DNA of 9,496 bases. Origin: Planctomycetota bacterium. Its GTDB lineage: Bacteria; Planctomycetota; B15-G4. Within the stretch, counting starts at the first letter, position 1, and each line of letters starts with the position of its first letter. The notes under the pieces were generated by a model that searched no databases, was not told the origin of the DNA, and saw nothing but the letters and a program-made list of their open reading frames with translations. A program made the position numbers and the translations under genes. Below are positions 6,638 to 9,496 of the stretch, piece after piece. The stretch covers positions 1 to 9,496 of the forward strand of contig QNBX01000166.1 in NCBI GenBank assembly GCA_003644265.1. Direction: 5' to 3'.

Positions 6638-6712
6638 TCATCGGCGGGCTGTCGAGGGCCGCAGCGTGGCCATGGTCGTGATGCCCAGGCGTTCACGAAT
6701 GACCCCCTACCG
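6638..6712 (-). pseudogene. Relic C-terminus of group II intron reverse transcriptase
   Basis: The frame ends [20 protein letters not shown] followed by R and TGA. This matches the last 22 residues of the intact reverse transcriptase ([20 protein letters not shown] and R). DNA similarity stops at about 6712, where an IstB-coding sequence on the other strand begins. The frame already has a TAG just upstream (GGTAGG against GGTACC in the intact copy). Confidence 0.8.
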
Positions 6713-6805
6713 GCGGCCATGGACCGACTGCTGCACCACGCCCACACCGTCGTCGTCGAGGGCAAGAGCTTCAGGAACCCGCCGGCCGACCAGTCGAAGG
6801 TCTGA
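6713..6805 (+). pseudogene. istB: IstB C-terminal fragment (IS21-family helper ATPase)
   Basis: This reads AAMDRLLHHAHTVVVEGKSF then RNPPADQSKV and TGA. The 'DRLLHH...v.ieG.S%R' ending is the highly characteristic C-terminus of IstB, the ATPase that assists IS21-family transposition. Only about 30 of some 250 residues remain. It sits exactly between two pieces of group II intron reverse transcriptase and on the opposite strand, so it is a scrap left by insertion and deletion. The in-frame upstream extension is intron-derived sequence. Confidence 0.7.
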
Positions 6806-6810
6806 CGTGA

Positions 6811-6866
6811 TCGCCCTCATCGATGGGTGCTCGCAGCAATTGACGAATCAGAGCCAGGGCACTTGC
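6811..6866 (-). pseudogene. Relic internal fragment of group II intron reverse transcriptase
   Basis: The frame reads SALALIRQLLRAPIDEGD, matching residues 218-235 of the intact reverse transcriptase ([18 protein letters not shown]). The DNA aligns with about 7903-7960 of the window. It joins the integrase fragment directly, creating a hybrid open frame that is not a real gene, and breaks off 5 bp from the IstB stop. Confidence 0.7.
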
Positions 6867-6869
6867 ATA

Positions 6870-7091
6870 CTTTCCGCCCAGCACGCCGCGTGGGCGGGTG
6901 TTCAGGCGGGTCAGAGCGCCCTGCACGGCCTCGGCCGCGTCGGGCAGCGAGCGGATGATCACGCCCTTGCCCAGTTCGGCTTCGGCCTTGAGTTCGCGGT
7001 GGATCTGCTCGCAGGCCCCGTTGTGCTGCGGCGTGTGGGGCAGGTTGAGGATGTGCACGACGCGATTCTCCGCCAGGTACGTCGTAAGCGT
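6870..7091 (-). pseudogene. DDE integrase-core transposase, C-terminal fragment
   Basis: The frame contains TYLAENRVVHILNLPHTPQHNG, then ACEQIHRELKAEAELGKG and a stretch ending RPRGVLGGK. This is the last part of an rve-type DDE catalytic core: 'v.hi.n.P.tPqhNG..E...relK', with the Glu in ACEQIH as the third catalytic acid. The two catalytic aspartates and the DNA-binding domain are missing. At its C-terminal side it stops at a junction with intron-relic sequence (6866-6870); at its N-terminal side it begins at the hairpin next to the intact intron. It is thus in the 3' exon of that intron. The IS family cannot be assigned from this piece. Confidence 0.7.
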
Positions 7092-7092
7092 T

Positions 7093-7116
7093 CCGGTGCG
7101 CCAGCGAAGCTGGCGC
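7093..7116 (+). repeat. Hairpin repeat at the 3' exon side of the intron (copy A)
   Basis: This 24-nt sequence begins CCGGTGCGCCAGC, has GAA at its centre and continues GCTGGCGC. It is exactly the same as copy B (9038-9061) read on the opposite strand, and is itself a long inverted repeat, extended by AC at 7117-7118. It abuts the 3' end of the group II intron. Confidence 0.85.
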
Positions 7117-7118
7117 AC

Positions 7119-7190
<72 letters not shown>

Positions 7191-7201
7191 ACCGACCATC
7201 T

Positions 7202-8605
7202 TCATCGGTTGGCTGTCGAGGGACTCAGCTTGCTCATGGCTGTGATGCCGAGGCGCTCACGAATGAGCCGGTACCACGAACCATCCTCGGGAGGGCGGAC
7301 TCCCCGCTGAGATCGGCGCTTCAAGTGACGCACCATGCGATCGTACACGTAGCCGTCGGCCTTGCCGAGGATCTTGCCTCTGTGGAAGGCTCCGAAGTAC
7401 TGGATCCACCCGGCTGTGTACCGGAGGACCTGTTTACTCAGGCGACCCAGAGGAACAGACCGTCGGTTGCGGCCAGTCAGTCCGCGTACTCGATCTCGAA
7501 AGCGCTGCTGGCTTCGCGGCGATGGCTTCACCGAGAGCCAGGGTTTACCCCGTGGCCAGCGGCTTGCCTCGTAACGAAGTCGGTAGCCCAGGTAGTCCAG
7601 CGAGTCGGCCCCATGGGCCACACGCCGGGTGCTGGTCTTCTCACGGTTCAGGGTCAGGCCCATACGACGTTCCAGCAGGTCTGTCACCCAACTATGAATA
7701 CGAGGCGTCATGCGGTACGCGAAGACCTGAAAGTCATCGGCGTACCGCACGATCCGCGCACCAGCGAACTGCCCTGGACCATCAGGTCCCATGAAGAGGT
7801 GATCGAGCCAGTGCAGGTAGGCGTTTGCAAGCAGTGGAGAGATCACCCCGCCTTGGGGCGTCCCGCTTCTTGGCTTGCGTAGGCGCCGTCGGCCCTGACC
7901 GTCGTCCTCATCAATGGGAGTCCGCAGCCATTTCCGAATCAGGGCCAGGACGCTGCGATCCGCGATCCGCATCTCCAGCACCTTCATCATCTTGTCGTGG
8001 GGGATCGTGTCGAAGTAGCCCTTCAAGTCCGCGTCCAAGACTTCCCTACGTCCCGACATGATGTTGTCCTTCACGGCGCGCAGCGCTTGATGAGCGTTGC
8101 GCCCCGGCCGGAAGCCGTAGGATGTGTCTTTGAAATCCGCTTCGAAGATCGGTTCCAAGATCAGATGAGCAGCCATCTGCACCACCCGGTCTCGCACCGT
8201 CGGGATACCTAAGGGACGTGTCCCTCCACTTGCCTTTGGGATCATCACACGCTTTACTGCTTGAGGCTGGTAACGCTTCTCGCGTAGCTCGTCGTGGAGT
8301 TCACGAACGAGCTTCGCTGCGCCACCGTCCTGGCTCTTGATGTCCGAGACACGGACACCGTCCACCCCCGGAGCGCCGTCGTTACGGGCGACCCGGCGCC
8401 AGGCGGCCTCAAGCACATCGAGCCTGTAGATCCGGTCATACAACGCGTAGAACCGGAACTTCGGCTCCCTCTTTGCCTTGCGGTATAGCGCTCCTCGTAG
8501 CTCAGAGACTTTCAGGGAGCAGCCCCAGTCGTTCAATGACGGCTCTGGACCTCGCTCCCCACCCGTAGTGGAGCGGCGTGCGCTCAAGCGGCTCTCTTTG
8601 CTCAT
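7202..8605 (-). CDS. ltrA: Group II intron-encoded reverse transcriptase/maturase
   Basis: A 467-residue protein that makes DNA from intron RNA during retrohoming and helps the RNA fold and splice. The RT core includes GAPGVDG (77-83), [15 protein letters not shown] (131-145), [14 protein letters not shown] (162-175), [11 protein letters not shown] (191-201, first catalytic Asp), [15 protein letters not shown] (247-261) and RYADDF (287-292, catalytic Asp pair). LNREKTS and DYLGY follow in the palm/thumb. Residues about 365-435 form the maturase (X) domain, with [13 protein letters not shown] and [17 protein letters not shown]. The protein ends at the maturase/DNA-binding region with no HNH endonuclease, so target-primed insertion would need a nick from another source or a replication fork. 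The ATG at 8605 is the first credible start; its ribosome-binding site is weak. No frameshift is seen. Confidence 0.95.
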   Translation of the reverse strand: MSKESRLSARRSTTGGERGPEPSLNDWGCSLKVSELRGALYRKAKREPKFRFYALYDRIYRLDVLEAAWRRVARNDGAPGVDGVRVSDIKSQDGGAAKLVRELHDELREKRYQPQAVKRVMIPKASGGTRPLGIPTVRDRVVQMAAHLILEPIFEADFKDTSYGFRPGRNAHQALRAVKDNIMSGRREVLDADLKGYFDTIPHDKMMKVLEMRIADRSVLALIRKWLRTPIDEDDGQGRRRLRKPRSGTPQGGVISPLLANAYLHWLDHLFMGPDGPGQFAGARIVRYADDFQVFAYRMTPRIHSWVTDLLERRMGLTLNREKTSTRRVAHGADSLDYLGYRLRYEASRWPRGKPWLSVKPSPRSQQRFRDRVRGLTGRNRRSVPLGRLSKQVLRYTAGWIQYFGAFHRGKILGKADGYVYDRMVRHLKRRSQRGVRPPEDGSWYRLIRERLGITAMSKLSPSTANR

Positions 8606-8859
8606 TGAAGTGCTCGATGGAAGTAGGGCCCCTTCGCTCCACCGGAGTTACTCGGCTTCATCGCTACTATGGGCCCCTCCGAATCCCTACTGACCGGCGA
8701 CGCGGTTATGGATTCCCGCGCCACCTTGGGTCACGAACCCGACCAGCAGGGCCTCCCAGGTTCCGACGCCTTCCTTTGTCGCCCGCTGCCCAGCGAAACC
8801 CCGGGGAGCCGAACAGCTGCGCATGTCGATGTCTTCGCTGTTCGTGCTGGCTTCGCCAT

Positions 8860-8864
8860 GTCCG
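8860..8864 (-). other. EBS1 of the group II intron
   Basis: CGGAC sits in a loop (ACCTCTCGGACA) closed by GCCA and TGGC, about 195 nt into the intron. It pairs with GTCCG at the end of the 5' exon; the next position (A against C) does not pair. The assignment is by complementarity and placement only. Confidence 0.5.
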
Positions 8865-9037
8865 AGAGGTTGGCCACTCCCACTGTGTAAGTCACGAGGC
8901 TTTACCGGTTCACTTGCGTTGCGGCTGACGACTTCGCTCGCCGGGGCTTCGCACCCGCCATCGCTGACGCGCACGCCCGGGTCGCTACATGTTTCATCGA
9001 CTGTTCACATGGTCAGCTCCTTGCATCTGACTGGAAG

Positions 9038-9061
9038 GCGCCAGCTTCGCTGGCGCACCGG
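9038..9061 (-). repeat. Hairpin repeat at the 5' end of the intron (copy B)
   Basis: Read on the minus strand this is the same 24-nt sequence as copy A at 7093-7116. It begins with the last three exon bases and continues through the first 21 intron bases, so the intron starts with GTGCGCCAGC, GAA and its complement GCTGGCGC. Confidence 0.85.
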
Positions 9062-9194
9062 ACGCGTACCTCGTCGGAACGAACGCAGGCCTCATGCCCG
9101 CGCCGGACGGGCGAGGGCGGAGAAGACCGCGCCTTCAGCTCGGCAATCGGCGATCCTCAGACGGCTCGTGAGAAATGCGGGCTAGACGGCCACG

Positions 9195-9248
9195 TCAAAC
9201 GCGAAAAGGCTTCGTGACACCACACACGGATTCATTCCCACTCGCCAT
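9195..9248 (-). CDS. 17-codon ORF with a good ribosome-binding site
   Basis: The peptide would be MASGNESVCGVTKPFRV. The ATG at 9248 is preceded by GAGGAG with an 8-nt spacer, better than several larger genes here. No family is recognised. It may be a leader peptide, a remnant of a larger gene cut by a frameshift, or chance. The Shine-Dalgarno bases lie inside the predicted stem described at 9252-9307. Confidence 0.3.
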   Translation of the reverse strand: MASGNESVCGVTKPFRV

Positions 9249-9251
9249 TAA

Positions 9252-9307
9252 AGGCTCTCCTCACGTTTTGAGGGGTGAGTCGGAGGCGCGAGATCGCCGG
9301 AGAGCCT
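9252..9307 (-). promoter_or_regulatory. Possible three-way-junction RNA over a ribosome-binding site
   Basis: On the minus strand AGGCTCTC (9307-9300) pairs with GAGAGCCT (9259-9252). Inside are GGCG/CGCC (9298-9295 with 9288-9285) and CTCAC/GTGAG (9279-9275 with 9264-9260). The closing stem contains part of the GAGGAG ribosome-binding site of the 17-codon ORF. I do not recognise a known riboswitch. Pairing was found by eye, without a folding energy. Confidence 0.3.
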
Positions 9308-9444
9308 GCCGCCTGCGGGTCTGAGCTCTGATCCGTGGGAGGCCGAAAGGCTCGCAAAGTCTGCAACTGGCAGGTCTACCTCAACGTTGCATACTTCGCC
9401 GTTGATCAGCCGGGTCGTGCGCAGGGCTGACCTGCCGTGCGCGA

Positions 9445-9496
9445 TTACGCAGCGCTGTCGAGTCGCCCGAGCAGCTTGAGCATGTCGTCCTGGACC
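9445..9496 (-). CDS. C-terminal end of an unidentified gene, cut by window edge
   Basis: A minus-strand frame enters from the right edge and ends VQDDMLKLLGRLDSAA then TAA at 9447-9445. Sixteen residues are too few for a family. The helix-like, coding-style sequence suggests a genuine gene end, perhaps another transposase given the context. Confidence 0.4.
   Translation of the reverse strand, partial: VQDDMLKLLGRLDSAA

Larger units (their letters stand above)
6555..6866 (-). mobile_element. Decayed group II intron relic (copy 2), internally rearranged
   Basis: On the minus strand this block holds, in order, a piece of the middle of an intron reverse transcriptase, a foreign IstB fragment, the last reverse transcriptase residues, and domains V and VI of a group II intron. 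The final 87 nt (6641 to 6555) align without gaps to the corresponding end of the intact intron (7205 to 7119), with about 76 identities by hand count. All 5' domains, most of the reverse transcriptase and the 5' splice site are missing. It cannot move by itself; whether an intact relative could act on its 3' end is unknown. Confidence 0.8.
9059..9444. other. Intergenic stretch forming the 5' exon of the intron
   Basis: No long coding frame with family features is seen on either strand. The minus strand carries a possible structured RNA and a 17-codon ORF, described separately. The 3' exon side is a DDE transposase fragment, but no transposase-like sequence could be recognised here, so the two exons do not obviously rebuild one gene. 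Confidence 0.5.

Noticed and set aside
5371..6681. A 436-codon plus-strand frame antisense to the peroxidase gene
   Set aside because: The opposite strand encodes a textbook di-haem peroxidase with both CxxCH motifs, so this is a shadow.
6113..6805. A 230-codon plus-strand frame ending in the IstB fragment
   Set aside because: Its first two thirds lie antisense to the peroxidase gene and across non-coding DNA and intron relic. Only the last 30 codons have a family signature.
7093..7118. The GC-rich hairpin as a rho-independent terminator
   Set aside because: No T-tract follows on either strand, and the same sequence recurs inverted at the other end of the intron, so an element-linked explanation fits better.
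9168..9185. GTGAGAAATGCGGGCTAG-like sequence as a terminal repeat of an IS1380-type element
   Set aside because: It recalls ends I have seen for such elements, but I cannot confirm it, and there is no partner end or transposase in the window.

Overview
The window is a GC-rich piece of bacterial chromosome. About 6.4 kb of ordinary genes is followed by about 3 kb of mobile-element debris holding one apparently intact group II intron. High GC, long extracellular-type leaders, an ECF sigma cassette and many degenerate IS pieces fit a large-genome environmental bacterium. Myxococcota or Planctomycetota are reasonable guesses, but nothing here fixes the phylum.

Region 1 (1-1433): the 3' part of a SAM-dependent methyltransferase gene enters from the left edge. 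A DinB-like four-helix protein follows 12 bp later, with a GTG start and a strong Shine-Dalgarno sequence, so the two probably form an operon. Convergent to them is a short minus-strand remnant resembling the end of a VOC/glyoxalase protein, with a hexanucleotide poly-Ala repeat.

Region 2 (1434-3158): a receiver-EAL protein, predicted c-di-GMP phosphodiesterase, has every expected catalytic residue and a long Gly/Asn/Ser/Asp tail. The tail ends inside a 39-bp tandem repeat that continues past the stop codon. Two inverted repeats lie between this gene and the next.

Region 3 (3159-5318): an ECF sigma factor overlaps a small single-pass membrane protein (candidate anti-sigma factor). After a CTCAC-rich gap comes an exported protein with secretin N-domain-like modules but no barrel. 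Together they look like an envelope-linked signalling cassette.

Region 4 (5359-6444, minus): a di-haem cytochrome c peroxidase/MauG-family lipoprotein, convergent with the cassette.

Region 5 (6555-7118): a mosaic of relics. It holds the 3' end of a second, decayed group II intron (domains V and VI and the last reverse transcriptase residues), an IstB C-terminal fragment on the opposite strand, another piece of intron reverse transcriptase, and the end of a DDE integrase-type transposase.

Region 6 (7119-9058, minus): a complete-looking group II intron of about 1.94 kb. It has a GTGCG 5' end, an EBS1 matching the 5' exon, a 467-residue reverse transcriptase/maturase with YADD, domain V, and domain VI with a bulged A. 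Its 5' end and its 3' exon carry the same 24-nt sequence in inverted orientation.

Region 7 (9059-9496): a non-coding stretch with a possible three-way-junction RNA fold placed over the ribosome-binding site of a 17-codon ORF, then the last codons of a minus-strand gene leaving the window.
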